Positions 1 through 11,974 of a stretch of 64,000 bases of DNA are shown here, one piece after another. The DNA comes from Diadophis punctatus similis (lineage: Eukaryota > Chordata > Lepidosauria > Squamata > Dipsadidae). The DNA is taken from positions 11,686,780 to 11,750,779 of the forward strand of contig JALIGW010000016.1 in the NCBI GenBank assembly GCA_023053685.1. The letters are read 5' to 3'. The notes under the pieces are model-generated. The model did not search any database and was not told the origin of the DNA. It was given only the letters and a program-made list of their open reading frames with translations. How positions within the stretch are numbered: position 1 is the stretch's first letter; each line of letters starts with the position of its first letter. The translations under genes were made by a program, and so were the position numbers.

Positions 1-1315
1 GTGACCTTTCAGCCTTTTTTAAAAAAAATAAAGGCATCACATTTTCATTTCGGGAGGATTAAAAAGAAAGCAAATTTTATTTTTTGCATCCAACAAAGGG
101 GATTGGAAATATGAAAGATTTAAAGAAAGGGCACGCAAATTGCACAATCAGCCGCTCCCTAATGGAGCTGTGCACCGGGCAGCTCGGGCAGGAACCCACC
201 TCTGGTCAGAACTGAAGAAGCTTCTTGGATGAGAAGTGAAACGTCTTCACGGAAAAACAAAGAAAGACCAGTAAGACCTTTTGAGAAAGCACCTCTGGGT
301 TAAGGATTAACACTTCAACACCTTCTAGCAAGTGGCATGGGATTAATGAAATCAAGTATTCAAGATGTTAAATATTCTTAAGTATATGAAAGTCCTTATG
401 TTAGCTAGGCTGGGCTCTATTTTCTGCTACAAAGAATGTTCAAGGTATGGCGTTCAATTTTTTGTTTGTTCCTGAGCTGCGGGTCATTTTATCCCATACA
501 TGTTAGGCACTGAATTTATGCAGGGAGAGGAAATTAGAGTCAGCTTTAAGGAGATCTTAGAATGAATAAACTGGAGTTTTTATTTCAGGAAATAACAGAA
601 ACTAGACTGTGATGTTTGCAAACCACCTATTTGTTTCTGAACCAAATTGCAGTGTGGGAGGTAATTTGGGGAAGAAATTTGCTAGGTGGGGTGGAATCCA
701 TTTGGCCCCTGAGGGAAAAATGCTGCTACTTAACTCATATAAGCCACCCAATAGTAACGCATTAGAAAAAGCTAGAGGCCATTTTCCCACTAGGATTTAA
801 AGGTTGAACAGAGATTGTTGCCCTATGTACCAGCTTTTCTTAAGGTCTTGAAATGAGAGCGACTCCATTTTCTTGTGTATGAATTTAAAAAAAAACCCTG
901 CAAACACCACAATTCCACAACCCTGCAAACTCCGAACACCTGCAAGCTCCATTTTAGCAATTTTATTTATCATTTCCGTTTCTAAAGCATCTGCTTAGTG
1001 ATGACTCTGGGTGGCTTTACAGAGGATTAAAAACAATGAAAAAGACTGGAATAAGAATAATGGAAATAAAGTGGCCCCAGCAGTGTGGAAAACAAATACA
1101 GTAAATCACTTCTATTTTAAATGGCATTCCTACATTGTTCCTACCTGTGGAAAGAGCCAATTCTTTAAAGCTCTCTTAAAGCAGGGTCAGAGCCATGCAG
1201 ACCTGTTGGGAAGATGCAACATTCGCTGAACATTTTTATTTATTTACTACGGTTTTTATTAATGCTAAAATCATGTAATAAACTCGGTGAACTTTTGTGT
1301 GGGGCTTTCCCGAAT
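1..1315. other. AT-rich non-coding sequence
   Basis: No gene is visible. The stretch holds one Penelope-type terminal repeat at about 205-300 (listed separately) and a faint LINE-tail remnant near 1000-1050. The short open frames here have no recognisable protein features. Confidence 0.5.
205..300 (+). mobile_element. Penelope-type terminal repeat with hammerhead-like core
   Basis: Contains CTGAAGA, then a stem-loop (GCTTCT / AGAAGT around TGGATG), then GAAAC and GTC. This is the order of a hammerhead ribozyme core. The same sequence recurs at about 2605-2695 and 12085-12178. Penelope-like retroelements are known to carry hammerhead motifs in their terminal repeats; assignment to that class is by recognition of this sequence, since no reverse transcriptase is present here. 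Confidence 0.55.
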
Positions 1316-1850
1316 GTAGCAACAGCAATAGCATTTAGACTTATATACCGCTTCATACTGTAGTTCTTTACAACCCTCTCTAAGCGGTTTACAGAATCAG
1401 CATATTGCCCCCAACAATCTGGGTCCTCATTTTACTGACCTCAGAAGGATGGAAGGCTGAGTCAACATTGAGCCCGTCAGGACCGAATTCCTGGCAGTGG
1501 AATGTGGAGTTAGCTGCAATATTGCATTCTCCATAGTAGGTGGAGCTAGCCTCCAAGGTTGGGAAAACACCGCCTCTAGCCAATCAGGACTGAGTCTGAA
1601 AAGGTATAAATGGCACCCCCTGTGCCACAACCCCCCCTCTTCAAGACTCAGTCTATAGCCAGGGATGCGTGCATCTCTTTCTCCTTGAGGACTTCTCCAT
1701 CAATACGATTCATCTTACAGTGAGTGTTCTTCCTGCCCCTAACGAGCTCCCCAGGTGAAACCCCCCGCATCACCTGGGTCGAAGGCAGTCTAGGGTGTTA
1801 GCCCAGCTATTGCTCGCAAGCAGTATTCTAATCACTGCACCACAAACTTA
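1316..1850 (-). mobile_element. tRNA-derived snake SINE, split by an insertion
   Basis: The right part of the SINE (TAGCAA repeats, then the complement of AAACCGCTTAGAGAGG and the CCTTCCATCC block) runs from 1316 to about 1480. The tRNA-like head, ending CACTGCACCAC, reappears at about 1818-1850. Roughly 330 bp of foreign sequence separates the two halves. It is the same family as the copies at 4569, 6761, 20743, 21912, 22829, 62453 and 63475. Confidence 0.75.
1470..1815 (+). mobile_element. Candidate solo LTR inside a SINE
   Basis: This sequence interrupts a minus-strand SINE. It carries a CCAAT box (about 1578) and a TATA box, GGTATAAATGG (about 1599), spaced as in a Pol II promoter, which suggests an LTR. 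No clean TG...CA ends or target duplication could be fixed, so the borders are approximate. Confidence 0.4.
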
Positions 1851-2290
1851 GAGCAAGCACTTACCAATTAAACAGAATAGGGTGCGAGGTCAGGACTATC
1901 GGCTAGATCAGAAAATTAAAAAAAAACTTGGAAGAAATTAATGACAACTCACTTCCTTAGCATTATCAAGAAGACTACACGAATGTGTCCATGGAGCTAC
2001 CAGGAGCTGAGTCTGATTTGAGGGTGTCTATGCTGATCTCATTTTCCCTTTAACTCCTATCTCTTCTTTGTGAAAATTTTTGAGCACAGATTGATAGACA
2101 TTAATGAACTCTTCTGGTCTCTTTGCATGTTGTGGGGTTGTGCCCATTTGTTCCATGTCGTGTCAGGATCAGTCCTCATGGGGTGAAATGTATCAACCTC
2201 TTCCAGAAACCATCTGAGTCTACATACCCTAGGTCCCCCTTTGAGTAATGGCATGGTTGTTCTGACTATTAAGTTCCTACTAGATTATCT
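1851..2290. other. Non-coding, nothing recognised
   Basis: Ordinary AT-rich sequence with no supported gene or repeat. Confidence 0.4.
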
Positions 2291-2299
2291 GCCTTCTAT

Positions 2300-2695
2300 C
2301 TTCTAGTAAGATCCTGAAGGTGCTTTTTCCAAAAGGCAACTGGACTTTTTTTCCCCCTTCGAAAATGTTTTGCTTCTCAGTCAGAAAGCTTCTTCAATTC
2401 TAATTGACCGGTGGAGAATGGAAGGATTAATATTCTTTGCAGTCATCTGGCCGCTAGCATTCTGAGGGTTGGTCTTTAGCTCTCTGAGAGTAGGTGAGGC
2501 CATTTGGGGATTTTATCTGTATCCTCAGAGCTAACTACCAACTCTCAGAATACTAATCACCAGATGACGGCAAAGAATATAAACCCTTCATTCCCCACCA
2601 GTCAGTTAGAACTGAAGAAGCTTCTTGGATGAGAAGTGAAATGTTTTCAAAGAAAAAAAAAACCAAGAAAGTCCCATTGCCTTTTGGAAAAAGCA
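2300..2695. mobile_element. Inverted pair of Penelope-type terminal repeats
   Basis: A minus-strand copy (2310-2405) faces a plus-strand copy (about 2605-2695) of the repeat at 205-300. The middle contains matched inverted segments (CTAGCATTCTGAGGGTTGG against CCAACTCTCAGAATACTA). Oppositely oriented terminal repeats are usual in Penelope-like elements. The plus copy keeps CTGAAGA and the stem II hairpin, but the site after GAAA is mutated. Confidence 0.5.
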
Positions 2696-2786
2696 GGGAT
2701 AACCAGGATCTGGATGATTGAGAATATCCATAGACATTCATTCTAGAAAGATGTTTCCCTTTAGCCCTGGCTTGTATCTTACAGGC

Positions 2787-3056
2787 CCATGATGGCGAAT
2801 CTATGGCACGCATGCCAGAGGTGGCACGCAGAGCCCTCTCTGTAGGCACATACACCGTCGCTAGTTGCTCTTCCGGGTTGTGGTGCGCGCATGGGTGAAG
2901 ATCAGCTGTCAGGCGTGCATGCGTGCGATGGAACCCACAAAAGCAGCTGGCCGCCATGCACATGCACACTAGCTAGCTGCTCTCTTCTGGGTTTCGCCGC
3001 TCCGGCAGGCATGCTCCAGTTTCTTCACTCGGTGCCGAAAAGGTTAACCATCACTG
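2787..3056. mobile_element. Non-autonomous hAT element (GTGATGGCGAACC family)
   Basis: Terminal inverted repeats are ATGATGGCGAATCT and AGGTTAACCATCACTG. Flanks TTACAGGC and TTATAGGC match at 7 of 8 bases, the 8-bp target duplication typical of hAT transposons. The copy is diverged and codes for nothing. Confidence 0.8.
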
Positions 3057-3064
3057 TTATAGGC

Positions 3065-3880
3065 AAACAATAAGAGAAAAATTCACAGTGATAAAATGGA
3101 AATAAATTATATAAGCACTTCCTGATAATGTAGCATTGAAGTAGGCAGCTAGGGAAAACAGTTCCCTCCCTTGAGATCAAGTGCACAAATAGAATCAACT
3201 TTTTTTTTTAAGGAAAAGAAAAGAATATTTTTTCGTGTTTAATTTTAAGCAGTCACATGCAAACCATTCATTAGTGGAGTAGAAAAAAAATAGAGAACTA
3301 TTTGAATTACAGAGAATGTCTTACAAGAAACACCAATAGAAAAATAAACGGGAAGATTGTAAGTAATATTGGTTGGTTACCAAAGATACTCAACCGCTGG
3401 GCTAACATAGGAACAATAGAAGGCATTGACTAGCAAACCCAGAAGAGTTATCAAACGTGGCTAAATAGAGAATATACTACATTTGCAAGAGTTTAACACA
3501 GGTCCATACCCAGCATGTTCCTTTTAGAAATTAGAGACCAAGTGTAGTTCAAAATTCAAATTCAATGCAAGTTTTTTCTTCCACAAGGTGTATTGCAATG
3601 ATACAGGATATCACCAGAGGGAGAAGGTGCTGATTATTATTTTCACCATTTATACTTTTTGTGTGTGCTAATAACAAGTTTTAAAACACCGAGGTTATTA
3701 TTTAATCAGATTTGTGTAGCTGCCCATCTCATATAATGACTCTGGACACATAGATAATAAAACTGTGAAAATACATTTAAAAAACCATTAAAACAACCAA
3801 TTTGAATTAAAAATAAAACAAGATAAAAACAAGTAAAAATGGAATGACAACAAAAGAGTGTATACCACTAACTGTCGTAC
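3065..3880. other. AT-rich non-coding sequence
   Basis: No gene. A degraded LINE-tail-like phrase (CTGCCCATCTCATATAATGACTCTGG) lies near 3720 on the minus strand. Confidence 0.4.
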
Positions 3881-4560
3881 TGTCAGGCGCGAACAACCAG
3901 ACCTACACTTGTAGAGTTCAAACAAGCTACTTTATTGTTCTATGCCTATTTCACAGGAATCTCCCCATCTGTAAAAACTAGATAAGACTCAAAGGCATTT
4001 AGGGAGGGAACCTGTCAGATCTAGCCCTGTTGTGTTTACATAACGATTCCAGACTAAGTTCCCACTTGACCCCTCCTTCTCCTGCTGGGATGGTTGCTTT
4101 CCAACATATACAGTCATCTAACAGGCTTCGCCCTGTCATAACTTGTTGGCAGAACCATGTTTTATGTGCCTTCTAGAAGACCAACAGGGCTGTGATGTCG
4201 GGTGCAAGGAACTAAGAATGACATGATGAGTTATTCAGAGTATTTTCTTTATAGGCAAGGAATCTTGCCAGAATAATGCATAAATCTGCCTAACTATAGA
4301 TATACCTTATGAAGGGTTAGGGACGGTCTACCCTGGCTCTCTTCCTGCATGCCAAGGATTCCAGACTCATTTGCATCTTAGCTCCTTGGGAAAGACTCTT
4401 TCCTTCTGTGACTCTGTACCACATTTCACCACATGAGACCATCTTCATCTCGTGAGAATTTATATTCCATATGGTGGGGGCCATGGCAGAAGAGGCTTTC
4501 TTCCAAGGTCCTCCTTGGCTAATGGAACCTATAACATCTGCTGCAGCTGATGGAACAAGT
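3881..4560 (-). mobile_element. Possible antisense LTR-derived sequence
   Basis: Begins TGTCAGGCGC on the + strand. Read on the - strand, an AATAAA signal lies about 50 bp before this end, as expected at the end of an LTR. The far border and target duplication were not found; the true element may end near 4135, at CCTGTCA. Confidence 0.3.
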
Positions 4561-4568
4561 AGATATAA

Positions 4569-4820
4569 GAGCCACGGTGGCACAGTGGTTAGAGTGGCAG
4601 TACTGCAGGCTACTTCTGCTGATCACCGGCTGCCAGCAGTTCGGCAGTTCGAATCTCACCAGGCTCAAGGTTGACTCAGCCTTCCATCCTTCCAAAGTGG
4701 GTAAAATGGGGACCCAAATTGTTGGGGCAATATGCTGAACTCTGTAAACCGCTTAGAGAGGGCTGTAAAAGCACTGTGAAGCGGTATATAAGTCTAAGTG
4801 CTATTGCTATTGCTATAACA
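4569..4820 (+). mobile_element. tRNA-derived snake SINE, full length
   Basis: Starts GAGCCACGGTGGCACAGTGG, which matches a Pol III A box. A B box (GTTCGAATCTC) follows about 80 bp in. The CR1-like body (CCTTCCATCC, AAACCGCTTAGAGAGG) and the TTGCTA repeat tail are all present. The tRNA-like head does not make this a tRNA gene. Confidence 0.85.
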
Positions 4821-6290
4821 GGAGAGGCAATCCCTAAAATATCCCAATCTCATGCCATGCGGGGCATTTTTTTTAAAGTGTAAAATAATCCCACAACTAT
4901 AATTTTGGTAGTTTGTAACTATAGCTTCAAGGAGATTCAGGGCACTTCAAAAAAAAAAAATACACACACGTAGGAGTTGCCCTCCTACAATCTTTCTTCC
5001 AGGTTTCTCAGCCATCTTGTCTTTTTTTCAGCTATGATTGCAAATAAATGAACCAGAGTAGTTCACATGATTGGCAGCCCAATTAAGGTGAATGAGATTT
5101 GCATGCCCATGATTCACGTTTTAATTTTAAAAACTGAGTCATAAATTCTTGAAACAAATGCCCCTTTTTTAAAAAGAGAGAATTAATCAGATACTCATTA
5201 CTAAAACCCAAACCAACCCTCCAAAAATCTAGCCAGCCAAACTCAACCTACATAGAATGAACACTTCCTTGTTCTTCACACGAAGACATATTTATTTATT
5301 AATTAAATTTTTATGCTGCCCATCTCGCTATCCAAAGGGACATATGAAGAGGATATGACTTAATTTTCAGAAATGCCTTTCTTAAGGAATGATGTCAGTC
5401 CTGGTTTTCGATAAGCCTTAACCTAGTAGTCTTAAATCAGGTTTAGGATAATGTCCAAGCCACCACACAGAGATTCAACAAATTAGTTTTGGTTTGTAAA
5501 CCTAATTTCTGTTTAATTTGTCTGGTTTTCAAGTTTGTGCTTTCCAAAAATTCAACTGATCTGTAGTTCTAAGGTGTACTTTATAACTACACTCAATAAA
5601 AATTACCTGCCATAGAGAAGGGTTCTGTAGTATGGTCCAAGCAGCTTGTAATGATAATATGGATAATTTAGAAATAAATATGGTATTAGAATTCTTTCCT
5701 CTTTCTTTTCCCAGGCATTTATAATTGATGCTCTAAAAGGCAGCCTATTAAATCTGTAGACATATTGCCAAATATTCCAATCTGGCCCTAATTTGTTGTT
5801 AAACTTAAATCTAGTCAACCTCCTACGTTTACTACTAAAAGAAATGACGGAACACACATATGCTATAGAACAGATACGCAAAACATGGTATTTTAAAAGG
5901 CACTTCATAAAATTCTTGCTGGAGGAAAGGAAATAATTGATTTTCTTCTTAAACTGTAATAAATGACTTGAATTTTTTATTTCATCAAACCGGCACCATA
6001 TGCTGTGCTCAATTTTATCTACCGCATGGGATAACTCACTACTGTAGCATCTGCGCTGCTTTATTATTAGTTATAACTGTACAAAGTCAACCGAAGATAT
6101 TATTTTCCAGATTAGATACAAAAATTCCTTCTTCTTGTAAGAAGCACTTTTTTTTTTGCAGCAACCAAGTTTGGGCTAATAAATAGAACATGTTGGCTGG
6201 AAATGTTCATTGGCCAGAGTGCATGAATCTTCGCATGTTCACTCAAACTCATTTTCAAACAGGAAATCATATAAAGTTGATGGATAGATT
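4821..6290. other. AT-rich non-coding sequence
   Basis: No supported gene. A short LINE-tail remnant (CTGCCCATCTCGCTATCC) lies at about 5285-5345. The frame at 5603-5908 has no recognisable features. Confidence 0.4.
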
Positions 6291-6291
6291 G

Positions 6292-6658
6292 AGTTAATCC
6301 TCAATTTACAAACACCAATGGGGCTGGAATTTCTGTTGTAAGTCAGTGTGGTCATAACATGAATAATCAGGTTACTGAAACTGATTTTACAACAATTTTC
6401 ACTGTGGGCGTTAACTGAATCATCCTTTTGTGAAGCAAATCCACCTTCAGCTGGGAAAGTCACAAATCATGATCCTGTAAGACACAACAGCCGTCAGAAA
6501 TGCAAGCTGTTTTGCCAAGCACCTGAATTGCAATCACATGACTGCAGGTGTGGCGTGTCAGTCATAACTTCAAGGACAGGTCACAAGTCACTTTTTCTGA
6601 GGCCATCGTGACTTCAAGCCATCATTCGATGAATGGTTATAAATTGAGGACTATCAGT
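6292..6658 (-). mobile_element. TA-flanked DNA transposon remnant
   Basis: Ends are TCCTCAATTTACAA and TTATAAATTGAGGA, an imperfect inverted repeat. The interior phrases (TTCTGTTGTAAGTCAGTG, GTGACTTCAAGCCATCATTCG) match the better copy at 30218-30601. Probably a pogo/Tigger-like non-autonomous element. Confidence 0.55.
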
Positions 6659-6760
6659 AGTTCAATAGTTAGAGTTGAGCTGGTAAGTAAGTAAACCTGT
6701 TGCAAAATGGTAGGATTTTGCCAAGAGAAATAAGAACATTTAACTTGAATACTAAGGAGT

Positions 6761-6980
6761 TAGCAATAGCAATAGCAATAGCACTTAGACTTATATACGG
6801 CTTCATAGTGCTTTACAGCCCTCTCTAAGCGGTTTACAGAGTTCAGCATATTGCCCCCAACAATCTGGGTCCTCATTTTACCCACCTCAGAAGGATGGAA
6901 GGCTGAGTCAACCTTGAGCCGGTGAGATTTGAACAGCTGAACTGCAGTGCTACACTTTAACCACTGCACCACCTCGGCTC
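6761..6980 (-). mobile_element. tRNA-derived snake SINE
   Basis: Minus-strand copy. TAGCAA repeats at the left are the complement of the tail, and CACTGCACCACCTCGGCTC at the right is the complement of the tRNA-like head. It has a short deletion near the B box. Confidence 0.85.
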
Positions 6981-6984
6981 TTAG

Positions 6985-7500
6985 TTAGTTGAATGCTTTT
7001 TCACAGGTGGTGCTTGTCCATCCAAATTTGGTTTCCATAGAGAACCCCAGAATACAAGAAGCAGCACTGCTTGTAAACTTAACATTTATTGGAAAACCAC
7101 CTTACAGGAAAAAAGCTTACATCCAAAAATCATTATTCATAACTTTTGTACAACCAGTTTCAGAATAAGAGCCCATCATGTGTACATTTTTTGTGTATTG
7201 TAGCTTTTTTGTTCTAGAATTTTTCTTTAAAAAAAAGCAAAGGGAGTAACCATGATTTAGTGTAATTTCCTCAAGATTTGTTTCCTCTATTATATCATCA
7301 CAGGTCTTCTTCTTCTTCTTGGGCCATATCAGTCATCGGATGTTGGTGATCATGTTGGCAATCCTATTTTTATCAACAGCCACACGAAAAAGTGCTGTTG
7401 AGTTTTGTCCAAACCAGTCCCTTAGATTTTGAAGCCATGATGTTCTTCTTCTGCCTGGACCTCGTTTGCCTTCAATCTTTTCTTGGAGGATTAAGTGAAT
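6985..7500. other. Non-coding, nothing recognised
   Basis: Contains a short CTT-rich tract at about 7305-7320 and no gene. Confidence 0.35.
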
Positions 7501-7502
7501 TA

Positions 7503-8102
7503 CCGTATTTTTTGGAGTATAAGACGCACCTTTTTCCTCCCTAAAAGAGGCTGAAAATTTGGGTGTGTCTTATACTCCGAATGTAGCTTTTTCGAAGCTT
7601 TTTTTCCCAGCCCTAAGGAGGTGCTAACGATCTTCCCGGCTTCCTACTCCGTCTTTGCAGGCTTGTTTTCATTCCTACTCCCTCTGAAAAAGGTTTTTTC
7701 AGCCCTAACGAGGTGCTAACGATCTTACTGGCTTGCAGCATTTTTTAATTCCTACTCCCTCCGAAGTAGGTTTTTCCTGCCCTAAGTCTTTGCAGGCTTG
7801 TTTTCATTCCTACTCCTCTGAAAAAGTTCTTTTCAGCCCTAATGAGGTGCTAATGATCATACTGGCTTGCAGCATTTTTTTATTCCTACTCCCTTGAAGT
7901 AGTTTTTTACCAGCCCTAAGTCTTTGCAGGCGTGTTTTCATTCCTACTCCCTCTGAAAAAGGTTTTTTCAGCCCTAACCAGGGGATAAAATAATGTGCTG
8001 AAGCTGAACAGACTAAGGACGCTAGCCAGATGAATACCTGGTAGGTAGATTTTTTCCCCTATTTTCCTCCCCCAAAACTAAGGTTTTGCCGTATTTTTCT
8101 GG
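7503..8102. mobile_element. TA-flanked DNA element (CCGTATTTTT family)
   Basis: Starts after TA with CCGTATTTTTTGGAGTATAA and contains GTCTTATACTCCGAATGTAG, as in the copies at 48211 and 56167. The interior is a set of degenerate direct repeats built on CAGCCCTAAC..GGTGCTAA..GATCTT and TTCATTCCTACTCC. The right terminus is rearranged. Confidence 0.6.
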
Positions 8103-8105
8103 GTG

Positions 8106-9170
8106 TCACATCACATGTCTGAAATATTCTAACTTCTGCTTTTTTATGGTTTTGATGATTTCCCTTGGCTTTCCCAGGTGGCTTATCACTTTCTCATTTC
8201 TGATTTTGTCAACCCACATAGGGATGCACAGGTAGGGATGATTAAATAGAAAGTACTGCAGTTAAATGGTTCCACCAGCTGCTAAGAAATTACTTAATTC
8301 ACCGAATTCAAATAAATTCATTGCTCCATTATGTGTGCTGAAAGTATGGTCTCTGATATTTGCAGTCATTGTCTTCTTTTTGTTTCTTGATGAATTACAA
8401 CTGTAAAACGTCAGGATAGTCATTAAAAAAAGATAAGTTCCAAATAGATCACAAGCTGATCTTAAGATTTAATGTTCCACTGTTAATCGAATCCTGATAA
8501 AATTCCCTTTTCTGTGCTTTAACACCAAAAACACCCTTTCATTGAACAGATTTTCAAATGAGTTGCTTTGCTGCTCCTGTTACTCCTTTTGCTTTCAGAA
8601 GCAAAATGAGCCTTTCCAACACTTCAATCAACAAATAGAAGGGGGAAAATGATCTTATTTAACTCCATTGCTCCAGTACAAACACTGATTTACTGATTTA
8701 TAAAATGGTGTGGCTAACAGCACAGAAAAGAGAAAAGTAAATGGAATTTTAGGTAGAACCTAAAGTTTGTTCAGGAATGGATGGGAAAAGTATCCAGATT
8801 CAGGTAACTCAGTTTTTGAGAGGAGGGTGAAGGTGAAGATATTCTGCTAACTCAAGATAGGACAAGAAGATGTGCCAAAAACAAAATACAGTTATCAGTA
8901 AAATCTTCGCATTGCCCAAACCGAGAAACAAACTGTCTCACACATCACAGCACAGGAACATTTTGGCTCTCTTAGCATTCCAGGCTGTCAGTCTGCCAAT
9001 GTGTGTATGGGAGCTCAGAAAGACTGGGACACAGTTTAGTTGAATATGGCTTAATAAAATGCGTGTATTTAGCGAAGTTGTGTAAAAATAAAAACAAAGA
9101 ATGCAAAAAGTCAACAGGGTGAATTGGAGCCAATTTCTCATTCTCCCAGCTCTAGGCAGGAAACAAGGAC
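8106..9170. other. AT-rich non-coding sequence
   Basis: No gene or clear repeat recognised. Confidence 0.35.
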
Positions 9171-9174
9171 ATGC

Positions 9175-9248
9175 CACTTCTGACAAACAGGCCCCCAAAA
9201 ACCTGCAGGGACTTATCCAGGGAGTCACCAAGAGTCAAGATTGACTCA
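9175..9248 (+). mobile_element. SINE 3' fragment (second tRNA family)
   Basis: Contains GCAGGGACTTATCCAGGGAG followed by AGTCAAGATTGACTC, the 3' part of the SINE seen in better form at 54567-55130. Confidence 0.45.
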
Positions 9249-9289
9249 AGGACACAAATATACTACATACTAAATGAACAGTAAATCAG

Positions 9290-9335
9290 GTGAGGTCATT
9301 CAATAGCAAAACATGAGGTCATTCAATAGCAAAAC
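9290..9335 (+). repeat. Tandem 23-bp duplication
   Basis: A 23-bp unit beginning TGAGGTCATTC occurs twice, head to tail, without mismatch. Confidence 0.9.
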
Positions 9336-9538
9336 AATGGCCGGATCCTTGGGGCAGGAGATAAGCCGCGTCCAAAGACCCTCCTTAAGCGAGCAGCCGC
9401 CCGCCACCTGCTCTCCGCATGCGCCTTTGTGCCTTGAGGAGGGTCTCCCTGTGTGTGCCACAGCCAGCCAGGGAGTCGCGAGAAGTGGAGGAGGGTTGCC
9501 CGAGGAGAAGCCGGGGGTGGCGATCATTCCTCAGCATA

Positions 9539-9614
9539 CAGAGAGAGAAGGGGAGAGAGAGGGAGAAAGAGAGAGATGAGGGAGGGAGAGGGAGAGAGAG
9601 ATGGGTGGGGAGGA

Positions 9615-9656
<42 letters not shown>

Positions 9657-9722
9657 GGAGAGGGAAAGAGAGAAAGAAAGATGAGGGGGAGAAAAGATGA
9701 GATGGAGAGAGAGAAAGAAAGG
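9539..9722 (+). repeat. GA-rich simple repeat
   Basis: Long polypurine tract of GAGA, GGGA and GAAA units. It accounts for the several overlapping open frames on both strands (Arg/Glu-rich or Ser/Leu-rich), which are not genes. GC-rich sequence of unknown origin lies just upstream at 9340-9530. Confidence 0.9.
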
Positions 9723-9739
9723 ATAGCTAGAATATTTAA

Positions 9740-10080
9740 AGACAAGTTTATGAAATGTTGGAAATGTCATCAAATTCTTTTTATCATATGTGGTGGACAT
9801 GTGCTGATGCCAAAGTGTTTTGGAGTTCAATTCAAATATGGATAGAAAAATATTGAAATAAGGTATAGAGCTGAAACCAGAGATTGGGTATATTACCAGA
9901 GAAATTTAATAAAGAAAATACATATTTAATTATTCATATAATTACTGCAGCTAGAATTGCATTTGTGCAAAAGTGGAAAGCAACAAAAGCCCCTTCTGAA
10001 GGGGAGGTAATCAAAAAGATATTGGAGTGTGTGGAAATGAATAGATTGACAATGCAAATTAAAGATAAGGAAGACTCCTA
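9740..10080 (+). pseudogene. L1-type LINE ORF2 C-terminal remnant
   Basis: Two frames together resemble the L1 ORF2 C-terminus. The first has CWKCH followed by a degenerate histidine/tryptophan segment; the second has an ITAARIAFVQKWK-like segment. Stops and a frameshift separate them. The part ends at TCC TAG (10078-10083). No reverse transcriptase core remains. Confidence 0.6.
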
Positions 10081-10081
10081 G

Positions 10082-10125
10082 AGTCGGACACGGCTGGACA
10101 GGCGAAACCTTTACCTTTACCTTTA
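10082..10125 (+). mobile_element. SINE 3' tail
   Basis: AGAGTCGGACACGGCTGGAC followed by three CCTTTA units matches the tail type of the second SINE family (compare 37310-37362). It directly abuts the L1 remnant. Confidence 0.5.
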
Positions 10126-11385
10126 AACTAGAGTGGGCTCAGACATCATGACAGTGGCAAAATTATTAATTGAGCTTCATTGTTAAAGTGAGAATAAATC
10201 TCATAGAGGCGATGTGGATCTTTTCTTGGAATTCAGACATTTAGAAATAAAGCCGAGATTAAAAGTCTAATAGAAAATATTTATTTCGGTACAAAAACAA
10301 TAAATCATGAATAGTTACATCCTTGCTAATAAAATCATGACTGTTCCGGTCAGAGTCAAAGGCAGAATAATAATAATGGAGAATCAGGAATGCACACATG
10401 CGCAGAAGATCACATCACGTGTCCTGCTTGTATTGGAATGTACCATAATATTAGAATAGGGATGCATCACCCTGCATAGACATACAACTGGCAATATTCA
10501 CACCTTGACATTCATGGCAAAGTCTTTTACTTGAGTCTTCTTCTGCTCCAGTCCAACATATTAACCATTACACCAAATTGAATTGTGCCACTGAGTAGTA
10601 GTAGATTTAATTCACCCTAACAGGATGCTTTGGACAATCTGGATCAAAATATGGATTTATCATCTGAGGAATAGTCAAGGGACAGTGTGCCCTTTTGAAA
10701 CCAACATGGGAATTCTAGGAGATGTTGGCCAAAAATACCTGGAAGATACTAGATTGGGGAAAGCTGCTATATATTGTGACATTCATTATGCACCAGAATC
10801 ACTGTAAGTTTGCAGTTGCATACTTTGCACATTCCAGTATCTTGGTATTTATTTCTCATAAACCAATTCTGATATGTTTTTCATTCCTGTGCTGTAGATA
10901 TTTCCACCCCACTCTACTTCTATCCTGAAAACGTAACTTAACTCACTAGGTTTAGTGTGCTTATTCAGAAATTCCCCTAATAAATGACAATGTCAATTCC
11001 CAGCCTATATATGAGTTATTTTATGGGTGACTGTAGAAAGTGATTATTCAAAAAAAAAGTTGGAGAAAACCACCACACATTAACTGGCTGGTGTGTTGTT
11101 CCTCCATCCACCTCCCATATCGTACAATCATTTTGCACAACTTGATTTTGAAAACATCAAATTTACATGCCCTTAAGCATACTGTATATATAAGGTGAAG
11201 AGACTAATCAGTGTAAAATAAGCAGGTAAGTATAGAATACTGGCATGATTATAATCATTATGAGCAAAGAACATAACCAGAGTTAGGGAGTTTCCTTCCA
11301 AATATAGTCATGTATTGGTAGCGGTGTAATTGGAAGCAAATGTTACTCAGTGTTCATGTTAGCTACAGGGTTTTTTTTTTAAGGG
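10126..11385. other. AT-rich non-coding sequence
   Basis: No gene recognised. An AATAAA on the minus strand near 10285, with LTR-like surroundings, was not strong enough to call. Confidence 0.35.
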
Positions 11386-11389
11386 GGTT

Positions 11390-11675
11390 TAGTATCAGAG
11401 ATACTAAACAGAGTGGTAAATGCCTGGAACTCACTACCTGACTCTGTGGTTTCATCACCAAACCCCCAAAACTTTACCCTTAGACTGTCCACTGTTGACC
11501 TCACCCGATTCCTAAGAGGTCAATAAGGGGCGTGCATAAGTGCACCAGCGTGCCTACCGTCCCTGTCCTAATGTTCCCACTTATCAGTACCCATCTTATG
11601 TATATAAACAATGTTTTATCTATGTATATTACCAACATGTACTTGACAAATAAATAAATAAATAAAATAAATAGT
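11390..11675 (+). pseudogene. LINE 3' end with AATA tail
   Basis: Translated phrases such as the GKCLELTT-like segment and PLDCPLLTSP-like segment, followed by an untranslated tail ending in repeated AAATA, look like the terminus of a CR1/L2-type LINE. Only the last roughly 30 codons and the 3' UTR are present. Confidence 0.55.
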
Positions 11676-11974
11676 ATCTATGTGAACTCACTCTGTTTGA
11701 GTAGTTTATCATGCAATATATTGTATGTTAATACAGTACATTAAGCATAATGAATTAATCCAGTCTAGAGAAGGATGTCTGCTGAGTGCTAATACCTTAC
11801 ATAAAATATAATTCTGAGACTTATATTGGTCCCAGAACACAGAGGTACAGCTTCATTTTCCTACAAATTACTCAGAGACAATAAGATTATATAAGACTTT
11901 GGCATACTCATCTGAAATGTCACAATATTTGATATGAGAACATCAACCCATGACAAATTTCAGCAACCTTGTGA

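Noticed and set aside
4569..4650. tRNA gene
   Set aside because: A and B boxes are present, but the sequence is the head of a SINE with the family body and tail, and no mature tRNA cloverleaf end is seen.
9313..9845. Overlapping Arg/Glu-rich and Ser/Leu-rich frames on both strands
   Set aside because: Generated by the GA-rich simple repeat; composition bias removes stop codons.
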